Source: Pseudomonadota bacterium
Lineage (GTDB): Bacteria > Pseudomonadota > Alphaproteobacteria > Rhizobiales > Beijerinckiaceae
Direction: 5' to 3'
Length of the DNA: 26,763 nucleotides
Assembly (NCBI GenBank): GCA_023426505.1
Contig: JAFAAP010000245.1
Coordinates: 1-26,763, forward strand
Under the pieces are notes generated by a model, which was not told the DNA's origin, ran no database searches, and was given only the letters and a program-made list of their open reading frames with translations. Shown piece by piece: positions 14,850 to 22,863 of the stretch (positions are counted from its first letter, which is position 1; each line of letters opens with the position of its first letter). Both the position numbers and the translations under genes were made by a program.

Positions 14850-17279
14850 TTAGTGGGCCACGACCCCGACCGAGTCGTCCTCGACCGCCGGCGTCTTGGG
14901 CGCCTTCAGCACGGAGGCCTCGTCCCATTCGATGGGCTCAGGCATGCGCACCAGGGCGTGCTGGAGCACCTGATCCATCATGGAGACCGGAACGATCTCC
15001 AGACCGTTCTTCACGCTCGCCGGGATGTCGACGAGGTCCTTGGCGTTCTCCTCGGGGATCAAGACCTTCTTGATGCCGCCGCGGAGCGCCGCCAGGAGCT
15101 TCTCCTTCAGGCCGCCGATGGGAAGCACCCTGCCCCGCAGCGTGACCTCGCCGGTCATGGCGATGTCACGACGGACCGGGATCCCCGTGATGACGGACAC
15201 GATGGCGGTCCCCATGGCGATGCCGGCCGACGGGCCATCCTTGGGCGTCGCACCTTCTGGCACGTGCACGTGGATGTCGCGACGATCGAACAGGGGCGGC
15301 TCGACGCCGAAATCGACGGCCCGGGAACGGACGTAGGACGCCGCGGCCGAGATCGATTCCTTCATGACGTCCCGGAGGTTGCCCGTGACGGTCATTTTGC
15401 CCTTGCCCGGCATCATGATGCCTTCGATCGTGAGCAGCTCGCCGCCGACCTCGGTCCAGGCCAGGCCCGTCACCGCGCCGACCATGTCCTCGGTCTCGGC
15501 CTCGCCGTAGCGATAGCGCGGGGGTCCAAGGAAGTCGGGCAGATTGGCGGTAGTCACCTCGACCTTCTTGACCTTGGTCAGGAGGATCTCCTTCACGGCC
15601 TTGCGGACGAGGTTGGCGAGCTCGCGCTCCAGGTTGCGGACGCCCGCCTCCCGGGTATAGCGCCGGATCAGCATGAGCAGCGCCTCATCCCCGATCTCCC
15701 ACTCCTTTACCTCGAGGCCATGCTTCTTCATGGCGGACGGGATCAGGTGCGTGCGGGCGATCTCGGCCTTCTCCTCCTCAGTGTAACCCGCGATGCGGAT
15801 CACCTCCATACGGTCCAGGAGAGGAGCCGGGATGTTGAGCGTGTTCGCCGTGGTCACGAACATCACGTTCGACAGATCGTAATCGACCTCCAGGTAGTGG
15901 TCGTTGAACGTGCTGTTCTGCTCAGGATCGAGCACCTCGAGCAGGGCCGCCGACGGGTCGCCGCGGAAGTCCATGCCCATCTTGTCGATCTCGTCGAGCA
16001 GGATGAGCGGGTTGGACGTCTTGGCCTTGCGCATCGACTGGATGATCTTGCCTGGCATCGAGCCGATATAGGTCCGGCGGTGACCGCGGATCTCCGACTC
16101 GTCCCTCACGCCGCCGAGCGACATGCGCACGAACTCGCGGCCCGTGGCCTTGGCGATCGACTTGCCGAGCGAGGTCTTACCGACGCCCGGAGGGCCGACG
16201 AGGCAAAGGATCGGACCCGTGAGCTTGTTGGCGCGCTGCTGAACGGCCAGGTACTCGACGATGCGCTCCTTGACCTTGTCGAGGCCGTAGTGATCGGCGT
16301 CGAGGATGTCCTGAGCGACCTTGAGGTCCTTCTTCATCTTCGAGCGGCGGTTCCACGGGATCCCGAGCAGCCAGTCGAGATAGTTGCGCACGACGGTCGC
16401 TTCCGCGGACATGGGCGACATCTGGCGGAGCTTCTTGAGCTCGCCCATCGCCTTCTCGCGGGCTTCCTTCGTGAACTTGGTCTTCTCGATCTTCTCCTCG
16501 AGCTCGGCCAGCTCGTCGCGACCTTCGTCGTCGCCGAGCTCCTTCTGGATCGCCTTCATCTGCTCGTTGAGGTAGTACTCGCGCTGCGTCTTCTCCATCT
16601 GACGCTTGACGCGGGTGCGGATCCGCTTCTCGACCTGGAGCACCGAGATCTCGCTCTCCATCAGGCCGAGCACCTTCTCGAGGCGCTGCGCGACGGTGGG
16701 GATCTCCAGGATCGCCTGCTTGTCGGCGATCTTGATGGCCAGGTGGGACGCGATGGTGTCGGCGAGCTTCGCGGGCTCGTCGATCTGCGTGACCGCCGAG
16801 ACGACCTCCGGAGAGACCTTCTTGTTCAGCTTCACGTAGTTCTCGAATTCCGACACGACGGAGCGGGCCAGAGCCTCGGCCTCGATCTGGTCGCCCAGGG
16901 AGTCCGGGAGCACCTCTGCTTCCGCTTCGTAATATTCTTCGGTCTGGGTATAGGCCTTGACCTTGGCGCGGCTTGCACCCTCGACGAGCACCTTCACGGT
17001 CCCGTCGGGCAGCTTCAGGAGCTGGAGCACGCTGGCCAGGGTGCCGACCTTGTAGATCGCATCGGCGGCAGGATCGTCATCCGTCGCATCGATCTGGGTC
17101 GCCAGGAGGATGTGACGGTCCCCCTTGACCACTTCCTCAAGCGCGCGGATGGACTTCTCGCGGCCGACGAAGAGCGGCACGATCATATGCGGGAAGACGA
17201 CGATATCGCGCAGAGGCAGAACCGCGTAGGTTCCGGTCGAGCCTGGAACGACAGGCTGACGTGGCTTCGATTGTGTCAT
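14850..17279 (-). CDS. lon: ATP-dependent protease Lon
   Basis: Lon is a homo-hexameric cytoplasmic AAA+ serine protease that unfolds and degrades damaged and regulatory proteins. The 809-residue protein has the N-terminal substrate-recognition domain (about residues 16-210), a coiled coil (about 215-290), and the AAA+ module with Walker A GPPGVGKT at 362-369 and Walker B LILLDEID at 425-432. The protease domain holds the catalytic dyad S684 (in KDGPSAG) and K727 (in LKEKLL). The Ser-Lys spacing of 43 equals that of E. coli Lon. AAGGA precedes the start. The gene follows clpX after 230 bp containing a heat-shock-like promoter and ends at a strong terminator. Confidence 0.98.
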   Translation of the reverse strand: MTQSKPRQPVVPGSTGTYAVLPLRDIVVFPHMIVPLFVGREKSIRALEEVVKGDRHILLATQIDATDDDPAADAIYKVGTLASVLQLLKLPDGTVKVLVEGASRAKVKAYTQTEEYYEAEAEVLPDSLGDQIEAEALARSVVSEFENYVKLNKKVSPEVVSAVTQIDEPAKLADTIASHLAIKIADKQAILEIPTVAQRLEKVLGLMESEISVLQVEKRIRTRVKRQMEKTQREYYLNEQMKAIQKELGDDEGRDELAELEEKIEKTKFTKEAREKAMGELKKLRQMSPMSAEATVVRNYLDWLLGIPWNRRSKMKKDLKVAQDILDADHYGLDKVKERIVEYLAVQQRANKLTGPILCLVGPPGVGKTSLGKSIAKATGREFVRMSLGGVRDESEIRGHRRTYIGSMPGKIIQSMRKAKTSNPLILLDEIDKMGMDFRGDPSAALLEVLDPEQNSTFNDHYLEVDYDLSNVMFVTTANTLNIPAPLLDRMEVIRIAGYTEEEKAEIARTHLIPSAMKKHGLEVKEWEIGDEALLMLIRRYTREAGVRNLERELANLVRKAVKEILLTKVKKVEVTTANLPDFLGPPRYRYGEAETEDMVGAVTGLAWTEVGGELLTIEGIMMPGKGKMTVTGNLRDVMKESISAAASYVRSRAVDFGVEPPLFDRRDIHVHVPEGATPKDGPSAGIAMGTAIVSVITGIPVRRDIAMTGEVTLRGRVLPIGGLKEKLLAALRGGIKKVLIPEENAKDLVDIPASVKNGLEIVPVSMMDQVLQHALVRMPEPIEWDEASVLKAPKTPAVEDDSVGVVAH

Positions 17280-17429
17280 AAGACGACATCCTTTTGACTG
17301 CGCCCGTTAGGCCCCTCCGATAAGCTGGCCTGCGGACGAAAAACCGGAACGCTCGAGCTTTTTATGATTGCTGCATCCGGTACGCGGCGCCGTCCCTCGG
17401 GAGATGAGCTGACGACGGTCGCGTCAGAG

Positions 17430-17461
17430 ATAATGTGGCGTGGCGGGTAGAATGTTTCAAG
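17430..17461 (-). promoter_or_regulatory. Heat-shock (sigma-32-like) promoter candidate of lon
   Basis: On the minus strand CTTGAAA (17455-17461) is followed, 16 bases on, by CCACATTAT (17430-17438), close to the CTTGAAA / CCCCATnT sigma-32 pattern with a spacer at the long end of the range. It lies about 150 bp before the lon start codon, in the clpX-lon gap. Lon is a classic RpoH target. Confidence 0.55.
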
Positions 17462-17509
17462 AACGGCACACCCGCCATGCTTATTGTCGATAGGTAACCC
17501 CTCAGGGCC

Positions 17510-18778
17510 TTAGGCGCTCGCGCTGGCGGTCTGCTCACCGCGGTCGCCGTGGATGAAGAGCGGCTTGGCCTTTCCTTCCACCACCTCAGGCCCGATGACC
17601 ACCTGCTCCACCGAGTCCAGGCCCGGGAGATCGTACATGGTCTCGAGCAGGATGCCTTCCATGATGGAACGCAGGCCGCGGGCACCGGTCTTCCGCTCGA
17701 TCGCCTTGCGGGCGATCATGGACAGGGCCTCGTCCTGGAACGTCAGGTTGACGTTCTCCATCTCGAAGAGACGCTGGTACTGCTTGACCAGGGCGTTCTT
17801 CGGCTCCTGGAGGATCTTCTTCAGGGCCTCCTCGTCGAGATCCTCGAGGGTCGCCAGGACCGGGAGACGGCCGACGAACTCAGGGATCAGGCCGAACTTC
17901 AGCAGATCCTCAGGCTCCACCTCGCGGAAAATCTCGCCCGTCCGGCGGTCGTCAGGGGCCTGGACGGTCGCACCGAAACCGATCGACGTGCCCTTGCCGC
18001 GGCCTGCGATGATCCGCTCGAGGCCCGCGAAGGCGCCGCCGCAGATGAACAGGATGTTCGTGGTGTCGACCTGCAGGAACTCCTGCTGCGGATGCTTACG
18101 GCCACCCTGGGGAGGCACGGAGGCGACGGTGCCCTCCATGATCTTCAGGAGCGCCTGCTGCACGCCCTCGCCTGACACGTCGCGGGTGATCGACGGATTG
18201 TCCGACTTGCGGGAGATCTTGTCGATCTCGTCGATATAGACGATGCCGCGCTGCGCCCGCTCGACGTTGTAGTCGGAGGCCTGGAGCAGCATGAGGATGA
18301 TCTTCTCCACGTCCTCGCCGACGTAGCCGGCTTCCGTCAGGGTCGTGGCGTCCGCCATGGTGAAAGGCACGTCCAGGATCCGAGCCAGGGTCTGCGCCAG
18401 CAGGGTCTTGCCCGAGCCCGTGGGGCCGATCAGGAGGATGTTGGACTTCGCCAACTCCACGTCATTGTGCTTGGTCGCGTGAGCGAGGCGCTTGTAGTGG
18501 TTGTGCACTGCAACAGAGAGCACCTTCTTGGCGTGCTCCTGCCCGATCACGTAGTCGTCGAGAACGCGGCTGATTTCCTTGGGAGTAGGAACCCCATCGC
18601 GCGACTTCACGAGCGACGATTTCGACTCCTCGCGGATGATGTCCATGCACAGCTCGACGCATTCATCGCAGATGAAAACAGTCGGGCCAGCGATCAGCTT
18701 GCGAACCTCATGCTGGCTCTTGCCGCAGAAGGAGCAGTACAGCGTGCTCTTGGAGTCGTTGCCGCCAGCCTTGGTCAT
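17510..18778 (-). CDS. clpX: ATP-dependent Clp protease ATP-binding subunit ClpX
   Basis: ClpX is the hexameric AAA+ unfoldase that delivers tagged proteins to ClpP. The 422-residue product has the N-terminal zinc-binding domain with C15, C18, C37 and C40, Walker A GPTGSGKT at 118-125, Walker B IVYIDEID at 179-186, and the ClpP-docking loop IGF at 266-268. All parts are intact and the length is normal. The start giving MTKAGGNDSKSTLYC is preferred because it begins the conserved zinc domain and has GGAG eight bases upstream. An upstream in-frame GTG lies in leader sequence without support. It follows clpP by 226 bp and has its own candidate promoter. Confidence 0.98.
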   Translation of the reverse strand: MTKAGGNDSKSTLYCSFCGKSQHEVRKLIAGPTVFICDECVELCMDIIREESKSSLVKSRDGVPTPKEISRVLDDYVIGQEHAKKVLSVAVHNHYKRLAHATKHNDVELAKSNILLIGPTGSGKTLLAQTLARILDVPFTMADATTLTEAGYVGEDVEKIILMLLQASDYNVERAQRGIVYIDEIDKISRKSDNPSITRDVSGEGVQQALLKIMEGTVASVPPQGGRKHPQQEFLQVDTTNILFICGGAFAGLERIIAGRGKGTSIGFGATVQAPDDRRTGEIFREVEPEDLLKFGLIPEFVGRLPVLATLEDLDEEALKKILQEPKNALVKQYQRLFEMENVNLTFQDEALSMIARKAIERKTGARGLRSIMEGILLETMYDLPGLDSVEQVVIGPEVVEGKAKPLFIHGDRGEQTASASA

Positions 18779-18839
18779 TATCACATCTCCAATCGGTACC
18801 AGGTCGGCCACATGCCGGCCGGGCACCCTTCAGTTTATG

Positions 18840-18870
18840 AGCGCCGGAGCTAATGAAAGGTTCCGGCGCT
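18840..18870. other. Inverted repeat in the clpX leader
   Basis: Perfect 9-bp arms AGCGCCGGA (18840-18848) and TCCGGCGCT (18862-18870) enclose 13 bases. It lies between the candidate clpX promoter and its start codon, and no T-tract follows on the minus strand, so a leader-RNA hairpin is more likely than a terminator. Confidence 0.5.
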
Positions 18871-18889
18871 GAGAATCCGAGCCACGAAA

Positions 18890-18918
18890 ATTATCTTGCC
18901 TCCCGAATCCCCATGCAA
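18890..18918 (-). promoter_or_regulatory. Sigma-70-type promoter candidate of clpX
   Basis: On the minus strand TTGCAT (18913-18918), a 17-base spacer and GATAAT (18890-18895) give a good match to TTGACA-N17-TATAAT. It predicts a start near 18883 and a leader of about 105 bases containing the 18840-18870 hairpin. Confidence 0.55.
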
Positions 18919-19004
18919 ACATGCGAATGATGCATGATCAATAGGAACGCAGCCGCACGCCAAAAAGACGCATCCGGGAGGAATTTGTCCCCAGATTTTA
19001 GGGG

Positions 19005-19646
19005 TTAGGCCGTAGGTCCGACCGGGGTCGCCGGCTCGGGGCGCTTCGACAGGACCTGGTCGATGATGCCGAATTCCTTGGCTGCATCGGCCGTCATGAA
19101 GTTGTCGCGCTCCAGGGCCTGCTCGACCGCCCCGATGTCCTGGCCCGTGTGCCTCACGTAGATTTCATTGAGGCGCCGCTTCAGGGCCTCGCTCTCGCGG
19201 GCATGAATCATAATGTCCGTCACCTGGCCCTGGTAGCCGCCGGATGGCTGGTGAACCATGATTCGGGCGTTCGAGAGGGCGAAGCGCTGGCCAGCCTCGC
19301 CGGCGGCCAGGAGGAGCGAGCCCATCGAGGCGGCCTGGCCGACGCAGAGGGTCGAAACCGGGCAGCGGATGAACTGCATCGTGTCGTAGATCGACAGACC
19401 GGAGGTGACCACGCCGCCGGGCGAATTGATGTAGAAGGAGATTTCCTTCTTGGGGTTCTCGGCCTCGAGGAACAGGAGCTGCGCCACGATCAGCGAAGCC
19501 GAGTAGTCTTCCACCGGCCCGGTGAGGAAAATAATCCGCTCACGCAGGAGGCGCGAATAGATGTCGAAGGCGCGCTCGCCGCGATTCGACTGCTCGACCA
19601 CCATCGGGACGAGCGTGTTGTTAAAGAGGGCGACCGGATCTCTCAT
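19005..19646 (-). CDS. clpP: ATP-dependent Clp protease proteolytic subunit ClpP
   Basis: ClpP forms the tetradecameric serine-peptidase chamber that works with ClpX and ClpA. The 213-residue product contains the catalytic triad S107 (GQAASMGS), H132 (MVHQPSGG) and D181 (ERDNFM), with the spacings of E. coli ClpP. The start giving MRDPVALFNNTLVPMVVEQ is chosen because it matches the alphaproteobacterial N terminus and has GGAG ten bases upstream. An in-frame extension of 16 residues upstream has no support. It lies 81 bp after tig, the usual order, with a strong hairpin in the gap. Confidence 0.97.
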   Translation of the reverse strand: MRDPVALFNNTLVPMVVEQSNRGERAFDIYSRLLRERIIFLTGPVEDYSASLIVAQLLFLEAENPKKEISFYINSPGGVVTSGLSIYDTMQFIRCPVSTLCVGQAASMGSLLLAAGEAGQRFALSNARIMVHQPSGGYQGQVTDIMIHARESEALKRRLNEIYVRHTGQDIGAVEQALERDNFMTADAAKEFGIIDQVLSKRPEPATPVGPTA

Positions 19647-19667
19647 CGTCTCACTGCTCCAAAAGTC

Positions 19668-19689
19668 CGGCCGCGCGGTCGCGCGGCCG
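19668..19689. other. GC-rich perfect hairpin between tig and clpP
   Basis: CGGCCGCGC (19668-19676) pairs with GCGCGGCCG (19681-19689) around a GGTC loop. On the minus strand it is followed by GACTTTTGG and then the clpP ribosome binding site. It could be a weak terminator of tig or an RNA-processing element; the T-run is too short to decide. Confidence 0.5.
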
Positions 19690-19727
19690 TTCAAAATGAT
19701 GCTAGCGGCGAGACGCTTGAAAGGGCG

Positions 19728-21125
19728 TTACTCGCTCTTGCCAGCCTTCTTTCCGCCCTTGGCCTTCGTCTCGGACGCGGCTTCCTCGCCCTCGTCGTCG
19801 CCGAACAGCGCCTCCTTGGTCACGGTCTCGTCGACGACCTTCACCTGCGACAGGATCTGATCGACGACCTTTTCCTCAAACAGAGGCGCCCGGATTTCAG
19901 CAAGGGCCTGCGGGTTCTTCTGGTAGAACTCCCAGACCTGCTTCTCCTGGCCAGGGTACTGGCGGACCCGCTCGATGAGAGCCTGGGTGACCTCATCGTC
20001 GGAGATCTTGATATCGGACTTCTCGCCGATCTGTGCAAGGACCAAGCCGAGACGGACGCGACGCTCCGCGATCTTGCGGTACTCCGCACGCGCCTCCTCC
20101 TCGGTGGTGTCCTCGTCCGCGAAGGTGCGGTTGTTGGACTTCATGTCCGCCTCGACCTGCGACCACACGGCAGCGAACTCCTGCTCCACGAGGCTAGGAG
20201 GCAGCTCGAAGCTGTAGCGGGCGTCGAGGGCGTCCAGGAGCTCCTTCTTCACCTTGCGGCGGGACTGAGCGTCGAAGTCCTTGCTGATCGCGTCGCGGAT
20301 GGCGTCCTTGAGCTTGTCGAGGGACTCCATGCCAAAGCCCTTGGCGAGCTCGTCGTCGATCTTCAGCTCGCCCGGCGCCTCGACGGCCTTCACGGTCACG
20401 TCGAACTCGGCGTCCTTGCCGGCCAGGTGCGGCGCCAGGTAGTTGGTCGGGAAGGTGACCTTCACGAGCTTGGTGTCGCCGGCCTGGAGACCGACCAGCT
20501 GGTCCTCGAAGCCGGGGATGAAGGTGTTGGAGCCGAGCTCCACGCGGATGTCCTCACCCTTGCCGCCTTCGAACTCCGTGCCGTCGATGCGGCCGACGAA
20601 GTCCACGACCACGCGGTCGCCGTTCTCCGCCTTGCCTTCCTTCGGCTCGAAGGAGCGGTTCTGCTTGGCCATGCGCTCGAGCGACTCGTTGATCTCGGCG
20701 TCCGTGACCTCGACCACCGGCTTCTTCACCTCGACGTCGGAAACGTCGATCAGGTCGAAGGCCGGGAGCACCTCGAGAGCCACCGTGAAGGCGAGGTCGC
20801 CCTTGGCGTCCATGGCCTTCTCGATCTCGTCCTGGTTCTCCGGGAACTTGATCTGCGGCTCGAAAGCCAGCTTGAGGCTATTGTCCTCGACGATCTTGCG
20901 GTTCGCCTCGTTGACGGCGTTCTGGACCACGTCACCCATGACGGAACGGCCGTAGACCCGGCGGAGGTGGCCGACCGGCACCTTGCCGGGACGGAAACCG
21001 TTCAGACGCACGCGGTCCTTGAGGGTCGCCAGTTCGTCGTTCAGGCGCTGCTCCAGCTCGGTTGCGGGCAGCACGACCTTGAATTCTCGCTTCAAGCCTT
21101 GGGACAGTGTTTCCGTCACCTGCAT
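19728..21125 (-). CDS. tig: Trigger factor (ribosome-associated chaperone, prolyl isomerase)
   Basis: Trigger factor binds at the ribosome exit tunnel and protects nascent chains. The 465-residue product has the ribosome-binding motif GFRPGK at residues 43-48, an FKBP-type prolyl isomerase domain (GDRVVVDFVGRIDGTEFEGGKGED, roughly residues 160-240), and a long helical C-terminal chaperone domain ending in a charged Lys/Glu/Gly-rich tail. The start giving MQVTETLSQGLKREF is preferred as the family N terminus, with AAGG eleven bases upstream. An in-frame ATG at 21143 would add MKANDI and cannot be excluded. The gene heads the tig-clpP-clpX-lon-hupB cluster, 112 bp after tRNA-Leu. Confidence 0.96.
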   Translation of the reverse strand: MQVTETLSQGLKREFKVVLPATELEQRLNDELATLKDRVRLNGFRPGKVPVGHLRRVYGRSVMGDVVQNAVNEANRKIVEDNSLKLAFEPQIKFPENQDEIEKAMDAKGDLAFTVALEVLPAFDLIDVSDVEVKKPVVEVTDAEINESLERMAKQNRSFEPKEGKAENGDRVVVDFVGRIDGTEFEGGKGEDIRVELGSNTFIPGFEDQLVGLQAGDTKLVKVTFPTNYLAPHLAGKDAEFDVTVKAVEAPGELKIDDELAKGFGMESLDKLKDAIRDAISKDFDAQSRRKVKKELLDALDARYSFELPPSLVEQEFAAVWSQVEADMKSNNRTFADEDTTEEEARAEYRKIAERRVRLGLVLAQIGEKSDIKISDDEVTQALIERVRQYPGQEKQVWEFYQKNPQALAEIRAPLFEEKVVDQILSQVKVVDETVTKEALFGDDEGEEAASETKAKGGKKAGKSE

Positions 21126-21237
21126 GATGTCATTCGCCTTCATTCACTCGAAAAATCTGTGTCCCAGGCTCCGGCCGAGGCGGCGTGACGCCGTCAACCA
21201 GGCCGAAGGAGCCGTCCGGATACCAATCTGACGGGAT

Positions 21238-21322
21238 TGGTGCGGGCGGAGGGACTCGAACCCCCACGACTTTCGCCGCTGGAACCTAAATCCAGTGCGT
21301 CTACCAATTCCGCCACGCCCGC
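21238..21322 (-). tRNA. tRNA-Leu (anticodon TAG)
   Basis: The minus strand folds as an 85-base class II tRNA with an encoded CCA. The acceptor arms are GCGGGCG and CGCCCGC, the anticodon arm is CTGGA-TTTAGGT-TCCAG with anticodon TAG, and the long variable arm GCGGCGAAAGTCGT is typical of leucine tRNAs. The CCA end lies in a 7-bp-stem hairpin (21222-21241) with the trailer. Confidence 0.97.
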
Positions 21323-21367
21323 GCGGGAGGCGGCGCGATGCACGCGCCCCATCGTCCGGACGCGGCT

Positions 21368-21397
21368 CTATAACACGGTGAATATTTGGTGCATCAA
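21368..21397 (-). promoter_or_regulatory. Candidate promoter of tRNA-Leu
   Basis: On the minus strand TTGATG (21392-21397), an 18-base spacer and TTATAG (21368-21373) are followed by a GC-rich stretch (GCCGCG) at the predicted start, as in stringently controlled stable-RNA promoters. It lies about 45 bp before the mature tRNA. Confidence 0.5.
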
Positions 21398-21495
21398 AAA
21401 AGTTGGGGGCTTGCTGCCCAAAAGCAACCAAACTTGGCCGTTTGCGTTCAACGCTGTACCGACAGTCCCGTCCTCTCCTTTTGTAAGAGCTTTCC

Positions 21496-22863
21496 ATGAT
21501 CACCCGCCGCGCCGCCCTTGCCGGCCTGACCGCCTCCGTGGCGAGCATCCCCCGGTGCGGCTTCGCCCAGCCGGCGCCACGTCCAGGAAAGACCGAGGGT
21601 CTGGGCACGGGCCTCCCCCCGACGCTGGTCGCCAGACCGGCCCAGCGGCGCCTCCGCCCGGATGCAGGACAGGAAGCCCAGATTTGGGCCTTCAACGACG
21701 AGTTGGCTCCGGCCCTGCGGATCAGGCACGGCAACGAGCTTCGATTAACCCTCCGCAACGAGACGCCGAAGCCTCTTTCGCTTCATCTCCAGGGGATTCG
21801 TGGCCCTAACGCGATGGATGGAGTCGGCGGATTGACACAGGATCCGGTGCCGCCCGGCCAGTCCTTCGAGTACCGCCTCACGCCGCCCGATGCCGGAACC
21901 TTCCTCATCCGCCCCTGCGTCCTCGGAGGGAGCGCCGAACCGCTCGAGCGCGGCCTCTCCGGCCTGCTGATCGTTGAGGAGGCGGATCCGCCGCAGGCCG
22001 ACGCGGACCTCCCCCTCCTGGTCGACGACTGGGCCCTCGGCGAGGATGGCTCCCTTGCGCTCTTCGACGACGCTTCGCGCGAGAATACTGCCGGTCGCCT
22101 CGGGAACCTCCTGAGCGTCAACGGCAAAGCCACGCCCTGCCGGGTCGAAGCGCCGCAGGGCGGGCGGGTGCGCCTTCGTCTCGCCAATGCCTGCAACGCG
22201 CGCGCCATGCGCCTGAGGTTTGATGGACTCAAGCCGTTCATCATCGCCATCGACGGCCAGCCGACCGACACCTTCGAGCCCCTGAAGGCCTCGCTCCCCT
22301 TCGCGCCTGGCTCACGCTACGACCTCCTCGTCGACCTGCCCGCTGAGCAGAACGTCACCGGCACGATCACGGCGATGATCGGCAACGGCTTTCCGCTGGT
22401 CGAGGTCGTCACCACCGGGGAGAAGCGCCCTGCTCTGCCGGCCATCGCGCCCCTTGCGCCCAACAAGGCGCTGCCGGATACGATCAAGCTCCAGTCCGCG
22501 ACCCGCAAGGACGTCGTCATCAAGGCTCCGACGAGTGCCGGAAACCCGTGGACGATCAACGGGGCGGCAGGATCCGTCGCGGGAGCGCCGCTCCTGAAGG
22601 TTAAGCGCGGCTCACCAGTGGTGCTGACGCTGACCAACCAGACACCGATGGTCCAGCCGCTGCATCTCCACGGCCACGTCTTCCGCCTCCTCCATCCCCT
22701 CGACGATGGCTGGGACCCCTACTTTCTCGATACGGCCCAGGTTCCGGAGAACCGCACCATCCGCATCGCCTTCGTGGCCGACAACCCGGGCAAGTGGCTG
22801 CTGGCTTCGACCGCGATGGAGCGCTTCGACCGGGGACTCTGGACCTGGATCGAAGTCACCTGA
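21496..22863 (+). CDS. Multicopper-oxidase-fold protein lacking most copper ligands (SufI/FtsP-like), Tat-exported
   Basis: This 455-residue protein has three cupredoxin-like domains in multicopper-oxidase order. It begins with a twin-arginine signal (T3-R4-R5 followed by a hydrophobic stretch; cleavage probably after A24), so it should be exported folded to the periplasm. The copper sites are largely lost. The first HxHG motif reads H97-L-Q-G, the HSH motif region reads FLIRPCVLG (136-144), and the C-terminal HCHxxxH region reads A437-S438-T439 with R443, so the type 1 cysteine is gone. Only HLHGHVF (390-396) is intact. FtsP/SufI of E. coli is a precedent for a copper-free oxidase fold. An oxidase role is therefore unlikely; the real role is unknown. 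Its 3' end overlaps nnr by 8 bp, tail to tail. Confidence 0.85.
   Translation: MITRRAALAGLTASVASIPRCGFAQPAPRPGKTEGLGTGLPPTLVARPAQRRLRPDAGQEAQIWAFNDELAPALRIRHGNELRLTLRNETPKPLSLHLQGIRGPNAMDGVGGLTQDPVPPGQSFEYRLTPPDAGTFLIRPCVLGGSAEPLERGLSGLLIVEEADPPQADADLPLLVDDWALGEDGSLALFDDASRENTAGRLGNLLSVNGKATPCRVEAPQGGRVRLRLANACNARAMRLRFDGLKPFIIAIDGQPTDTFEPLKASLPFAPGSRYDLLVDLPAEQNVTGTITAMIGNGFPLVEVVTTGEKRPALPAIAPLAPNKALPDTIKLQSATRKDVVIKAPTSAGNPWTINGAAGSVAGAPLLKVKRGSPVVLTLTNQTPMVQPLHLHGHVFRLLHPLDDGWDPYFLDTAQVPENRTIRIAFVADNPGKWLLASTAMERFDRGLWTWIEVT

Noticed and set aside
14853..17297. An 814-codon open frame on the plus strand opposite lon.
   Set aside because: Antisense shadow of a high-GC gene: its composition is charge-rich and repetitive (His/Asp/Leu/Arg), there is no family similarity, and lon on the other strand is unambiguous.
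18779..18826. An N-terminal extension of ClpX from a GTG codon.
   Set aside because: The extra residues are unlike any ClpX, the GTG has its purine-rich stretch too close, and the ATG at 18778 has a well-spaced GGAG.
19149..21188. A 679-codon open frame on the plus strand covering clpP and tig.
   Set aside because: It crosses two well-supported genes and their gap in antisense and shows no domain; high-GC codon bias makes such frames common.
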